Of a stretch of 63,569 nt of DNA, positions 26,846 through 35,477 are shown in pieces (the stretch's first letter is position 1; each line of letters opens with the position of its first letter). The notes under the pieces are model-generated. The model saw nothing but the letters and a program-made list of their open reading frames with translations, had not been told where the DNA came from and did not search any database. Source of the DNA: an uncultured Granulosicoccaceae bacterium (GTDB lineage: Bacteria; Pseudomonadota; Gammaproteobacteria; Granulosicoccales; Granulosicoccaceae); contig CALLMF010000025.1 of NCBI GenBank assembly GCA_938006335.1, positions 1 through 63,569 on the forward strand. Direction: 5' to 3'. Position numbers and translations under genes: made by a program.

Positions 26846-27805
26846 TCAGGCGACTTGAGCCAACGCCCATTCACGAAAAGCAACGACTGATTCGTCGTTG
26901 GCTTTTGATTCTCGACTGATGATGTAGTACGCACGGTCGAGCTCGACTTTCTTGCGAAAAGGGGTGACCAGTCTACCCGCCTCGATGTCATCGACCGCGA
27001 TCTGCAGAATACCGAGCGCAACACCTTGCCCATCAATGGCGGCAGCGAGCGCCAACTGCAGACTGTTGAACTTGACGCCTCGCTGTGTATCGATGTTCTG
27101 CACATCGACCGCCGCGAGCCAGGTGTCCCAACCCGGCCGCCCTTCGTAGGGTGTCCCATCATGCAGGAGTGTGTGATGAGCCAGATCCTCTGGCTCGCGC
27201 AAGGGCTTGTCGTCACGTTCGAGCAATCGCGGGCTACAAAGAGGCACGACATCAGCACTCATCAGCTTGTCGACACGACAACCCGAATACTCGCCGCGAC
27301 CAAAGCGAATGGCCACATCGATGCCTTCAGCCAGCATCAACTCCTCGGTGAAATCGAGTCGACTGGTCGCAGAATCGATCTGATCGGGGCTTGCATTGAG
27401 CCAGAGGTAGATATCGTCGTGCGCCTCGATAAAGCTTTCAAGACGCGGCATCAGCCACCGAGCAGCAAACGAAGGTGCCACCCAGACATTGAGCGTCGAA
27501 CGGTCCGACTCGCCTTGTAGCAAGCGCACCCCATCGCGCAATCGTGCGAACCCTTCCTGCAAGGGCTCCAGGCCCGACTTGCCGGCATCTGTCAGGGCAA
27601 GGCCACGATGCAGCCGGTGGAACAACTTCACGCCGAGCAGATCCTCGAGCGATTTGATCTGTTGACTCACAGCTGCTGGCGTGACGTTGAGCTCGTCAGC
27701 AGCTTGCCGAAACGAAAGGTGTCGGGCGGCGGATTCGAATACTCGAAGCGCGTTCAGCGGCAATTGGGAAGGCACGAGACGGGGACTCCATGTGCGCTGT
27801 GACAC
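26846..27805 (-). CDS. LysR-family transcriptional regulator (GcvA-like)
   Basis: A 319-residue regulator. The N-terminal winged helix-turn-helix reads LNALRVFESAARHLSFRQAADELNVTPAAVSQQIKSLEDLLG, close to the GcvA group, followed by a periplasmic-binding-protein-like effector domain (WVAPSFAARWLMPRLESF). The start could be the GTG at 27805 or another GTG ten codons on, just before LPLNALR. It probably controls the exporter gene directly downstream. Confidence 0.88.
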   Translation of the reverse strand: MSQRTWSPRLVPSQLPLNALRVFESAARHLSFRQAADELNVTPAAVSQQIKSLEDLLGVKLFHRLHRGLALTDAGKSGLEPLQEGFARLRDGVRLLQGESDRSTLNVWVAPSFAARWLMPRLESFIEAHDDIYLWLNASPDQIDSATSRLDFTEELMLAEGIDVAIRFGRGEYSGCRVDKLMSADVVPLCSPRLLERDDKPLREPEDLAHHTLLHDGTPYEGRPGWDTWLAAVDVQNIDTQRGVKFNSLQLALAAAIDGQGVALGILQIAVDDIEAGRLVTPFRKKVELDRAYYIISRESKANDESVVAFREWALAQVA

Positions 27806-27932
27806 GCATTAGCTGGGCTTGCTTGTCAGGCAAGAAATCGTCGTTTGAAGAGCGCCATCGGCGTTCCTAGGATGATGACCAGTGCAGCGAGTTCTAGCTG
27901 TGCCGAATCCTAGCAATAAGGAACTAACTGAT

Positions 27933-28307
27933 ATGAAAAACTTTCTCACCAACGCCGCAAGGCGCGTATGCCTGTCCTTGGAGCGTTCCTCTCGCGAGCG
28001 CGTTCGCAACGAACTGCTCCGACTGGATCCGCGACTCTTGAACGACGCAGGCCTGTCGCGCACCCTTTTGCATGAAGGTGTGGGCTCCTGGCCATGGCGC
28101 CTGACCGACGAGACCGAAGTCCTCCAGGCTGCTCGCCACCAGAAAGCGACCATCAAGGCGCAAAAGCAAGCGATCAAGGAGCTGCAGTCATTGAGCGATC
28201 ATGAGCTCTCGGATCTTGCCATTACCCGAGGCGATATCGAATACGTCGTACGCAACGGTCGCCGCGACATCGACAACACCGAGGTCGCATACGCGCACGC
28301 CGCATGA
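27933..28307 (+). CDS. DUF1127-type protein with two DUF1127 motifs
   Basis: A 124-residue basic protein. Residues ~24-48 (RNELLRLDPRLLNDAGLSRTL) and ~82-109 (KELQSLSDHELSDLAITRGD) both fit the DUF1127 pattern of a short helix, L..Ldp.hL.D.Gl.R. Most family members are ~50-70 residues with one copy. Single-domain DUF1127 proteins are small arginine-rich proteins linked to RNA binding, phosphate and carbon regulation in alphaproteobacteria. The ATG at 27933 has AAGGAAC about ten bases upstream. Divergent from the LysR gene. Confidence 0.7.
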   Translation: MKNFLTNAARRVCLSLERSSRERVRNELLRLDPRLLNDAGLSRTLLHEGVGSWPWRLTDETEVLQAARHQKATIKAQKQAIKELQSLSDHELSDLAITRGDIEYVVRNGRRDIDNTEVAYAHAA

Positions 28308-28339
28308 TGTTGATCATACGTAACAGTTGCAGGATGTAA

Positions 28340-28398
28340 ACGGTTCAGTCAGCGCTTCGCAAACAGCATGATGTTGAGTGCAGCGCTGGTTGAGCCGT
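28340..28398. repeat. Imperfect 17-base inverted repeat between convergent genes
   Basis: Arms 28340-28356 and 28382-28398 match at 14 of 17 positions when reverse-complemented, with a 25-base loop. The repeat lies between the DUF1127 stop (28307) and the convergent hypothetical gene stop (28435). There is no T-run, so a Rho-independent terminator is uncertain; a bidirectional transcript-end structure or a dispersed repeat is possible. Confidence 0.4.
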
Positions 28399-28434
28399 AT
28401 CTCCAAGGGCAGCCAATAGAAGCAGCCCGGTGAT

Positions 28435-29037
28435 TTACGGAGCCAGGGACTCCTTGAGTGTCGACAACTTGCGACGCTGACGCGATCTGACCTCCGCGTA
28501 CAACCCGGGATAACAATCCGGTGGGTACTCATAGCTGGGGTAGTACTTGTCCCAGGTTATTGCCTGACTCAAGGCCCATACACGGCCCTCGGGCTCATCG
28601 GCGATAAATCCGTCGAGAGCGGCAGAAAAGACAGTCTCCAGGTCCTTGACCGTGCGACGACTCTTGTCGACGAACTCACGAGGGTTGGCAAGACGACGCA
28701 GCAAGGTGCGGCGACGTGCGAGGTCGTACCATTTCAAGGCAGCCTGCAGATCTCCAGCCTCCACCTGCGTCGCTGCCAGATACCACAGGACAATGTCGCC
28801 GCAATAAGGCGCAATCGCTTCCAGCGTGGAGGGCATGGTATCCAGCCCCAGATCGGCGATGGTGGGTTGATGCTCGCCCGTCGTGGCGATAGCAGCGAGC
28901 GCTGCGTTGCACCGCTCGAGGACCTGCGCAGCCGTCGGGCCACAAGGGACGACGTCGGCCGCGCCGACGGGCAGGGTTGATGCCGCAACGAGACACACGC
29001 TACAAACCCAGTGATTGAGCGTCCGAAGGTGGTTCAT
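28435..29037 (-). CDS. Uncharacterised exported protein
   Basis: A 200-residue protein from the ATG at 29037, which starts a signal peptide (NHWVCSVCLVAASTLPVGAA, cleavage near residue 26). The mature part appears helical; WYLAATQVEAGDLQAALKWYDLARRR resembles a single TPR/Sel1 helix pair, and several Tyr and Pro residues sit near the C-terminus. No family recognised. It stands downstream of iolG on the same strand after 108 bases and is probably not part of the inositol operon. Confidence 0.6.
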   Translation of the reverse strand: MNHLRTLNHWVCSVCLVAASTLPVGAADVVPCGPTAAQVLERCNAALAAIATTGEHQPTIADLGLDTMPSTLEAIAPYCGDIVLWYLAATQVEAGDLQAALKWYDLARRRTLLRRLANPREFVDKSRRTVKDLETVFSAALDGFIADEPEGRVWALSQAITWDKYYPSYEYPPDCYPGLYAEVRSRQRRKLSTLKESLAP

Positions 29038-29145
29038 GAGGATGACGCGCCATTTATTACAAGCGTGGTCAAGAGTACCGCGTCGGGACCACCGAGACAC
29101 CCTATCGTGTCAAGAGGTGCCCACCATGACGCGCGCCAGCGCCGC

Positions 29146-30135
29146 TTACGAGACCACGATCACACGCTTCTCATGGGCAGCTTGATGACAGGCTTCGGCG
29201 AGCATGAGCGCAGCGACACCATCTTCTCCCGTGGTGGGGGGTGCTGTACCTGAATCAACCGCGTCTACAAACGCCTGAATTTCTGCGCGATAGGCGCCCG
29301 CATACCGATCCATGAAGAAATCGACAAGCGGTGCCTTCAGTGAGCCGTACGCAGACGAGATCTCGGTGCGTGACTCGCGCGTATTCTGTGCTGTGACCAT
29401 ACCCTCCGACCCGAGCACTTCAATGCGCTGGTCGTAGCCGTAGCTGGCTCGGCGCGAGCACGTGATCGTGCACTGCTTGCCCGTGTGTGTTTGAAGCAGA
29501 ATAGTCGCAGTATCAAAGTCCCCTGCCTGCCCGATTGCAGGATCGACCAACACGGATCCGACCGCCTGCACTGTCGCTATCTCGTCCTCGAGCAGCCAGC
29601 GAGCCACATCGAGATCATGGATGGCCATGTCACGAAAGAGGCCACCCGAGCGCGCGATATAGTCGAGCGGCGGAGGTGCCGGATCCCGACTGGTCAGATG
29701 AACGGTTTCGACCTTGCCAATCCTCCCACCATCAATCGCCTGCTTCAATGCCACGAAGTCGGCATCAAAGCGTCGCTGAAACCCGAGCATCAACAGCCCA
29801 TTGCACTCGGTGACCACGTCGACACAGGCGGCGGCTCGGGCGACGTCAAGGTCAATCGGTTTCTCGCAAAAGATGGCCTTTGCCGCTCGCGCGAACTGTT
29901 CGATCAGATCCGCGTGCATGTCGGTAGGCGTACACACCAGCACAGCATCGACGTCTGGAGATTGTGCAATCTCATCGATGCTACGGACCTCTGCGCCGTG
30001 CGTGTCGGCCAGTGACTGCGCAGCCGCAGGCACTGCATCTGCGATCGCGACGATTGTCGCGCCCGGCACCTGTTGTACCGCACGAGCATGGACCTGCCCG
30101 ATCCGACCGGCACCAAGAATGGCAATTGCGGTCAC
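29146..30135 (-). CDS. iolG: Inositol 2-dehydrogenase
   Basis: A 329-residue Gfo/Idh/MocA oxidoreductase. The Rossmann fold starts [13 protein letters not shown]; the catalytic EKP motif is FCEKPIDLD near residue 95, and [18 protein letters not shown] near 170 is typical of IolG/IdhA. It oxidises myo-inositol to 2-keto-myo-inositol with NAD. The start overlaps the stop of the ABC transporter ATPase gene by 4 bases, so import and first oxidation are translationally coupled. Last gene of the operon that begins near 34108. Confidence 0.88.
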   Translation of the reverse strand: MTAIAILGAGRIGQVHARAVQQVPGATIVAIADAVPAAAQSLADTHGAEVRSIDEIAQSPDVDAVLVCTPTDMHADLIEQFARAAKAIFCEKPIDLDVARAAACVDVVTECNGLLMLGFQRRFDADFVALKQAIDGGRIGKVETVHLTSRDPAPPPLDYIARSGGLFRDMAIHDLDVARWLLEDEIATVQAVGSVLVDPAIGQAGDFDTATILLQTHTGKQCTITCSRRASYGYDQRIEVLGSEGMVTAQNTRESRTEISSAYGSLKAPLVDFFMDRYAGAYRAEIQAFVDAVDSGTAPPTTGEDGVAALMLAEACHQAAHEKRVIVVS

Positions 30136-30929
30136 ACGGTACCCCCGAGGGAGCCTTCCAGATCAGCCATGTCCTGACCACCGGCCATCATGTCCTGCAA
30201 CTCGTTGACATCGACTTCGCCGCGACTGGCCGTGCCGAGCGTCTTGCCCCGATTGAGCACCGTAAAGCGATCTCCGACTGCCATCGCATGGCGCACATTG
30301 TGAGTGATGAAAACGACGCCGATACCGCTCTTTCGAACACGATCGATGGTGGCAAGCACATTGGACGTCTGACGCACGCCCAATGCTGAAGTCGGCTCGT
30401 CGAGGATCAATACGCGAGCGCCGAAGTAGACGGCTCGTGCAATCGCCACGGTCTGACGTTCACCGCCTGAGAGTGTACCCACGGCCTGGCTGGGTTCACG
30501 AAGATTGATTCCCATGCGTGCCATTTCCTGCATAGTGATTTCACCGGCTTTTTCCACATCGAAAAAACGAAAGGGCCACGTACCTCGCAACGGCTCACGA
30601 CCCATCCAGAAGTTCCGTGTGACGGACATCAACGGGATCATTGCAAGATCCTGATAAACAGTCGCAATACCTGTTTCGATGGCGCTGCGTGCGTTGGCAA
30701 AACGCGTGGGCTTGCCGTCCACCAGAATCTCTCCACTGGTCGGCGCATGAACACCCGACATGGTCTTGATGAACGTGGACTTGCCAGCACCGTTGTCACC
30801 CAGCAGACAATGGCATTCGCCGGGATAGACACTGACAGTGACACCCGCAAGCGCTATCACACTCCCGAAGTGCTTCTCGATATTGCGCAACTCGACGATC
30901 GGAGTTGCGTTGGGGTCGGTTGAATCCAT
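30132..30929 (-). CDS. Sugar (inositol) ABC transporter ATP-binding protein
   Basis: A 265-residue single-ABC-domain ATPase, about half the size of RbsA/IatA, which carry two ABC domains; this is the FrcA layout. It has Walker [10 protein letters not shown] near residue 43, signature [14 protein letters not shown] near 145, and Walker [13 protein letters not shown]. Two copies would assemble with the permease. Start is three bases after the permease stop; end is coupled to iolG. Confidence 0.88.
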   Translation of the reverse strand: MDSTDPNATPIVELRNIEKHFGSVIALAGVTVSVYPGECHCLLGDNGAGKSTFIKTMSGVHAPTSGEILVDGKPTRFANARSAIETGIATVYQDLAMIPLMSVTRNFWMGREPLRGTWPFRFFDVEKAGEITMQEMARMGINLREPSQAVGTLSGGERQTVAIARAVYFGARVLILDEPTSALGVRQTSNVLATIDRVRKSGIGVVFITHNVRHAMAVGDRFTVLNRGKTLGTASRGEVDVNELQDMMAGGQDMADLEGSLGGTV

Positions 30930-30932
30930 GAC

Positions 30933-32048
30933 TCAGCGCTCCCCGGTAATCAGGCGGCGAATGTAGGTATTCAGGATGACCGCAAGCAGAAGAATGCCGC
31001 CAAGAAATACACGGAACAAGGAGCTCTCCACGTTCGCGAAGAACAAGCCTTGTTGCACCACACCAAAGATCAGAGCACCGAGTGCCGCACCAACCACCGA
31101 GCCGTAACCGCCAGTCAGCAGTGCGCCTCCGATGACCACAGAGATAATGGCTTCAAACTCCTTGAGCAAGCCTCTATCTGCAGCCGCGGATCCAAATTCC
31201 ATGACCTGGCAGGTGGCAAATACCGTTGCGCAGAACGCCGTGAACATGAACATAAGAATCTTCACGCGATTGACCGGCACACCGGAGTAGCGGGCAGCCT
31301 GGGCGTCGCCACCGGCGGCGTAGATCCAGTTGCCAAAGCGGGTGCGTGTCAGCAGCACATGGGCAAAAACGATCAACACGATCGCCCAGACAATCAACAT
31401 CGGTATACCTTCGATCACGGGTTGACCGGCACGGTTACCGCGCTCAAAGGTTTCGATCCAGCCGTTCTCCCCCATCCAGGTAAACAGGCCCTTGAATATC
31501 TTTCCGCCAAACAAGTTGCCCAACCAGTCGCCTTCTGCCTTCTCCCTGACACCACCAATGATGGTCTTGTTGGTTGTTGAGATGGACAGGAAGATGGTCA
31601 GGCCACGCAAGATGTAGAGAAAAGCGAGTGTCACGATGAACGATGGCAAGCCGGTCTTGATCACCAGATACCCGTTCAGCCAGCCGATGGCGAGCGCGAC
31701 GACAAAGGCTGTGATGATGGCGATCCACATCGGATAACCCCAGGTGACCGACATCAGCGCGATGATCACACCCGAGAAGCCGATCATTGATCCGACCGAC
31801 AGATCGAACTCACCAGCAATCATCAATAGACAGGCGCCTACGGCAATGATGGCGAACTGCGCCGACACTACTGTCCAGTTCATCACGCCCCGTCCGGAGA
31901 ACATGCCTGAATCGCTGGCAACGCTGATGAAGAACATGAACACCAGAATGGTGCCGCAAATGGAGCCTAGCTCCGGTCTGATCAACCAGCGCCGGAACGT
32001 CGACATTTCGCGGACGCGTTCGTCGTCTGGTGTTGCGGTTTCACTCAT
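30933..32048 (-). CDS. Sugar (inositol) ABC transporter permease
   Basis: A 371-residue permease of the RbsC/FrcC family with about ten transmembrane segments. GEFDLSVGSMIGFSGVI near residue 85, TGLPSFIVTLAFLYILRGLT near 130 and GGDAQAARYSGVPVNRVKI near 245 are family landmarks. An insert of about 45 residues (EKAEGDWLGNLFGGKIFKGLF and on) sits between two central segments, as in some FrcC proteins. It follows the binding-protein gene across a 117-base leader with two stem-loops. Confidence 0.88.
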   Translation of the reverse strand: MSETATPDDERVREMSTFRRWLIRPELGSICGTILVFMFFISVASDSGMFSGRGVMNWTVVSAQFAIIAVGACLLMIAGEFDLSVGSMIGFSGVIIALMSVTWGYPMWIAIITAFVVALAIGWLNGYLVIKTGLPSFIVTLAFLYILRGLTIFLSISTTNKTIIGGVREKAEGDWLGNLFGGKIFKGLFTWMGENGWIETFERGNRAGQPVIEGIPMLIVWAIVLIVFAHVLLTRTRFGNWIYAAGGDAQAARYSGVPVNRVKILMFMFTAFCATVFATCQVMEFGSAAADRGLLKEFEAIISVVIGGALLTGGYGSVVGAALGALIFGVVQQGLFFANVESSLFRVFLGGILLLAVILNTYIRRLITGER

Positions 32049-32087
32049 GAATCTACTTCCTTCACACTTCTATAAATATCGGGTCGA

Positions 32088-32114
32088 CAAAAAACGGGCA
32101 GCGAGGCTGCCCGT
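32088..32114 (-). terminator. Intrinsic terminator/attenuator between binding protein and permease
   Basis: On the minus strand a perfect 9-pair stem (arms 32094-32102 and 32106-32114, three-base loop CTC) is followed at once by a run of T. This is a textbook intrinsic terminator inside an operon, 51 bases after the binding-protein stop and 40 bases before the permease start. It would lower permease and ATPase expression relative to the binding protein. Confidence 0.75.
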
Positions 32115-32127
32115 AACTGAGTTCACC

Positions 32128-32158
32128 GTGCCGCGCGCCAACTGATGGCACGCGGCAC
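32128..32158 (-). repeat. Stable stem-loop directly after the binding-protein stop
   Basis: A 13-pair stem (arms 32128-32140 and 32146-32158, five-base loop) starts seven bases after the stop. On the minus strand the single irregular pair is G-U; on the plus strand it is a C-A mismatch, so it fits a minus-strand RNA. There is no T-run. It resembles the stabilising elements after malE in E. coli, which protect the upstream mRNA from 3' exonucleases. Confidence 0.65.
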
Positions 32159-32165
32159 GTGTCTA

Positions 32166-33116
32166 TTAGCGGTATTCGCCCGCGAATTCCTCGACCTTCT
32201 CGAGACCATCAGCGGTCACGAAGCCAGGGCCAGAGTTGATGTTGTTGCCCGGAAGCACACCGAAGCGCTGGTAGTTGGCAAGAACGATGACCGGAAGGTA
32301 GGCCTGGAGGAAGGGCTGTTGATCGATGCCCCACTGGATCACACCGTCCTTGATGCCCTGCACGATGTTGTCGCCCAGATCGAACGTTCCGAAGTAGATC
32401 TCTCCGTCGAGTCCAAGGTCCTTGACCGCTTCGATGGTCGGATCAGCGGATGTCGGGCCAAGTGTCAGGATGGCATCGGTGTCCGGGTTGGTTTCCAGGT
32501 AGGCCATGACCTTGTTCTTGATCTCGGACGGATCCACACCTGAATCCATCATCGAATCACCGAGATCGACTCCCAGCCCGTCGGCGAACCCTGCACATCG
32601 CTCTCCTACGATCGGATTAGTAATCACATGATTGACACAAAGGAATGAACCGACTCCATCACGCTTGGCGCGCATGCCCGCTGCCAGGCCTGCATCATAT
32701 TCAGGCTGACCGACATACATCAGCGCACCGACGTCAGCGGCCTGCTCCGGCGTTCCGGAGTTGATGATGATGACCGGAATGCCTGCATCGACGGCATCCC
32801 TGATCGGCTGACTGAGTACATCCGGATCAGCCAGTGTGGTGATGATGCCGTCCGGGGAGGACGCCGCTGCCTGCTCGATGATACGAGCCATGTCGGCGAG
32901 ATCACCGGTCGGGGGATTGCGGTATTCCACCTCGGCACCCACCTGCTCACCTGCCAGGGTGATGCCGTTCTTGATCGTGTTCCACCAGGAATCCGAATCG
33001 GGTGCGTGGCTGACGAGGATGAACTTCTCCCCTTCGGCCTGTGCCGTGCCGACAGCACCACCGAGCGCAAGCGCTGCGGCAGTCGCTATCGCGAGTTTCT
33101 TGAACATGGGCTTCAT
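32166..33116 (-). CDS. Sugar (inositol) ABC transporter substrate-binding protein
   Basis: A 316-residue periplasmic binding protein of the ribose/fructose/inositol type. The signal peptide (FKKLAIATAAALALGGAVG) ends near AQAEG; the mature domain has LVSHAPDSDSWWNTIKNG, DGIITTLADPDVL and PVIIINSGTPEQA. I chose the ATG at 33116 because it starts the signal peptide; GAGAGAAG lies about eight bases upstream. Neighbouring inositol genes make inositol or an isomer the likely ligand, but FrcB-like fructose binding cannot be excluded. Confidence 0.87.
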   Translation of the reverse strand: MKPMFKKLAIATAAALALGGAVGTAQAEGEKFILVSHAPDSDSWWNTIKNGITLAGEQVGAEVEYRNPPTGDLADMARIIEQAAASSPDGIITTLADPDVLSQPIRDAVDAGIPVIIINSGTPEQAADVGALMYVGQPEYDAGLAAGMRAKRDGVGSFLCVNHVITNPIVGERCAGFADGLGVDLGDSMMDSGVDPSEIKNKVMAYLETNPDTDAILTLGPTSADPTIEAVKDLGLDGEIYFGTFDLGDNIVQGIKDGVIQWGIDQQPFLQAYLPVIVLANYQRFGVLPGNNINSGPGFVTADGLEKVEEFAGEYR

Positions 33117-33169
33117 GATTTTCTTCTCTCTCCTCGAGGGTATTGCCCGGCCTGACTGGCCGTGGGTGG

Positions 33170-34108
33170 TCATGTCACTGAAGTGACAAGTCTTGACTTT
33201 GAATCGGAGTGATTGACTCCGGCTGTTTGAACATTCAACGAACTCGCAAGCCATTCCACACTGGCACTCAGTGCTTCCAGAGCCTGCGTTCTCCCGTGAT
33301 CCGTCACGGGTAGAGATGGTGAAAAAGATGTAATCGAGATAGGCCCTGCGTAGCCTGTCTGCTGCAACTCGGCGATCTGCTCGAGTGAACCCAGCCGATC
33401 GTTAGCATGCGGCAACACGCGATCACTGTCGCGAATTTCGGAAATCGACAGCACCGGGTTGATGACGCTTGAGATGTGCACGAGCCCGGTGTGCTTTGCC
33501 AGTCCGCTGGCGTCGCCACCGAGGTGGTGGTGAAAGGTGTCGTGCACCAGGCGAAAACGCTTGCTCTCGTCCAACGACTCGATCGCATCAACCACTTCCT
33601 GCTTGGAGCGCAAGGACGAGCGCTCAAACCCCAGCGGCTCGATGAATCCGAGCAGCTTCGCATCGGTGAGCATCGGTCCGAGTTCTCGCAAGGCAAGACG
33701 CAGACTGGCCTGGCGCTCGCCATTGCCATGCCCGTATCCGTCGTTGCGCGGCAGTAGCAGGATCCCCTCGGCACCGCAGGCCGTGGCAAGGGTCATCAGT
33801 TGAGCGGCAAGCTCCGCGCGCTCGGTGTTCCAATCGTTGAAGGCGCGCAGCTCGGACAGGGCGATGACGCGAATGCCCAGCTTGGACGCGGCTTCGCGCG
33901 CCGCTTCTGCAGATTGCAGGGATTGCGGCGACACAGCGGTGCCATCGACACCAGGCAAGCCGTCGAGGCGCAACTCCACGCCGGCACAACCGAGAGACGC
34001 GGCCAGCGAAATCACCTCGGGCGCACTCAGGTCCGGAACGGTTATGTGATTCAGCGCAAGGGCTGTCACGACTGCAGAATTCTCCCTGTGGATGACCGGG
34101 GCCGACAT
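33170..34108 (-). CDS. TIM-barrel sugar isomerase/epimerase (IolI/IolE-like)
   Basis: A 312-residue AP-endonuclease-2-type barrel. Metal-site strands include GVELRLDG near residue 47, GFIEPLGFERSS near 147 (Glu), VHDTFHHHLGG near 180 (His-His), and VHISSVINP. It matches the IolI/IolE superfamily, members of which isomerise or dehydrate keto-inositols. Start at the ATG 34108. It precedes the binding-protein gene by 53 bases and is likely the first gene of the import operon. The reaction (2-keto-inositol isomerase versus dehydratase) is not decidable by eye. Confidence 0.78.
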   Translation of the reverse strand: MSAPVIHRENSAVVTALALNHITVPDLSAPEVISLAASLGCAGVELRLDGLPGVDGTAVSPQSLQSAEAAREAASKLGIRVIALSELRAFNDWNTERAELAAQLMTLATACGAEGILLLPRNDGYGHGNGERQASLRLALRELGPMLTDAKLLGFIEPLGFERSSLRSKQEVVDAIESLDESKRFRLVHDTFHHHLGGDASGLAKHTGLVHISSVINPVLSISEIRDSDRVLPHANDRLGSLEQIAELQQTGYAGPISITSFSPSLPVTDHGRTQALEALSASVEWLASSLNVQTAGVNHSDSKSRLVTSVT

Positions 34109-34239
34109 GTGGCGACGACCGACCGGATTGCGCGGCGAAACAACAGCCGCGATCTGCACTCAGCTTGTCCCTACCGTCACGACACCGTCAACCCTTTTCG
34201 GTGGAATGCTGTCAGCGGCGCGAGTTTGCAACTCAGACC

Positions 34240-34260
34240 AAATGAAAGAAAAACCTCATT
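34240..34260. promoter_or_regulatory. Degenerate copy of the LacI-type operator upstream of the import operon
   Basis: AAATGA and CCTCATT, the outer parts of the perfect palindrome at 35310-35332, recur here, but one base closer together and with an A-rich centre. It lies 131 bases upstream of the isomerase start and nine bases downstream of the regulator stop, a plausible promoter position for the import operon. Weak on its own. Confidence 0.35.
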
Positions 34261-34268
34261 GGTGCGAT

Positions 34269-35297
34269 TCATACGGACTCAGGCAGGTGATACACCGCAT
34301 CCAGAAAGCGCTGCCCGACCGCCCCTCCGTCGCCTGAGACCGCCTGGACCAGCTGCTCCACCAGCGCCTCGGCGAGCCTCTGCAGGGGTGTGGCGATAAC
34401 CAGCGTCGCATAGCCATCGGCAAGCGCTGCGCGCGACTCCGGCACCAGCTCGTTGATCACCAGAGCGACCTCACCAGGTGCTCGGGCTTCACGCAGGGCG
34501 GCGATCGCCCCCTCCATGCCACCGCCCGCGACGTGCATGCCCACCACATCAGGGTGACGCGCGAGCAGATCGAGTGTCGCCTCGTAGGTGAGTTCTCGGG
34601 TTTCCAGATTCACCAGCGTATCGAGCACCGAGCAATCTGGCCTGAACTCCCGGTACCAGTTACGAAACCCGGTCTCCCGCAACTCATGGCCGTGCCAGCG
34701 ATGTCCACCGACGAACACCGCCACCTTGCCCGGCCTGCGTGCGGCGGTTGACGTCATCCAGGCCGCGACGCGCCCGGTCTTGAGATGATTGAGTCCGATG
34801 TAGCTGACACGCTCACCCTGGGCAAAATCCGACAATAGGGCGACAGTGGCGATACCTTGGCCCGCGAGCACTCTGACAGCGTCCCCGACCGCCGGATGAT
34901 TGACCGCTGTTGCAGCGACCGCATCGACTCCCGCGCCAATTGCCAGCAAGCGCTCCGCCAGCACCTCCGGGCGCGTGCTTTCCACGAACTCGACCCGACT
35001 GATTCCACGCAGATCATCGCGGTCACGCACCGCCTGCTGTATCGCATCGGACAGTCCGGCGTAGAAGGGCTGATCCTCTCCGCGTAGCACGATGCCGAAG
35101 CGTCGCTCCGGCCGATCCGGCAGCAGACGTCGGTCCAGAAGCGCGCTGGCGTGATAACCGATCCGATGGGCGGCTTCAGCGACGCGTCGCGCGGTTGACT
35201 CACGTACCGGGGACCGTGCGTTGAGCACCCGATCCACGGTCGCAGCACTGACTCCAGCGGCCGCGGCAACGTCACGGATGGTTGGCCTCGAACTCAT
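34269..35297 (-). CDS. LacI-family transcriptional regulator of the inositol import operon
   Basis: A 342-residue regulator. The helix-turn-helix is TIRDVAAAAGVSAATVDRVLN at residues 5-25 followed by the hinge; a ribose-binding-protein-like effector domain begins at FGIVLRGEDQPF. The VDRVLN recognition helix places it with the sugar-importer LacI proteins. Its gene is upstream of the isomerase/ABC/iolG operon on the same strand. A perfect palindrome lies 13 bases before its start, so autorepression is likely. Confidence 0.88.
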   Translation of the reverse strand: MSSRPTIRDVAAAAGVSAATVDRVLNARSPVRESTARRVAEAAHRIGYHASALLDRRLLPDRPERRFGIVLRGEDQPFYAGLSDAIQQAVRDRDDLRGISRVEFVESTRPEVLAERLLAIGAGVDAVAATAVNHPAVGDAVRVLAGQGIATVALLSDFAQGERVSYIGLNHLKTGRVAAWMTSTAARRPGKVAVFVGGHRWHGHELRETGFRNWYREFRPDCSVLDTLVNLETRELTYEATLDLLARHPDVVGMHVAGGGMEGAIAALREARAPGEVALVINELVPESRAALADGYATLVIATPLQRLAEALVEQLVQAVSGDGGAVGQRFLDAVYHLPESV

Positions 35298-35309
35298 TTT
35301 ATTTCATCG

Positions 35310-35332
35310 AAATGAGGTAATTTACCTCATTT
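35310..35332. promoter_or_regulatory. Perfect 23-base palindrome, LacI-type operator
   Basis: Arms AAATGAGGTAA (35310-35320) and TTACCTCATTT (35322-35332) around one base. Overlapping it is a shorter dyad ATTTC-ATC-GAAAT (35301-35313). On the minus strand TATAAG, a plausible -10, lies eight bases upstream, so a bound repressor would block initiation of the LacI-family gene. Confidence 0.7.
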
Positions 35333-35477
35333 TGTACCTTATACTCGCCGTCGTGCCACGTATTGCTTGCCAAATCGTGGAATCGCCAGCAGAAGGGTAA
35401 TGTTGACGTATTGTCGATGCCCGTACACAGCCTCTGTGGGACACTGCCTGCCCGGCCGCTGACCACAATGGAGTCCC

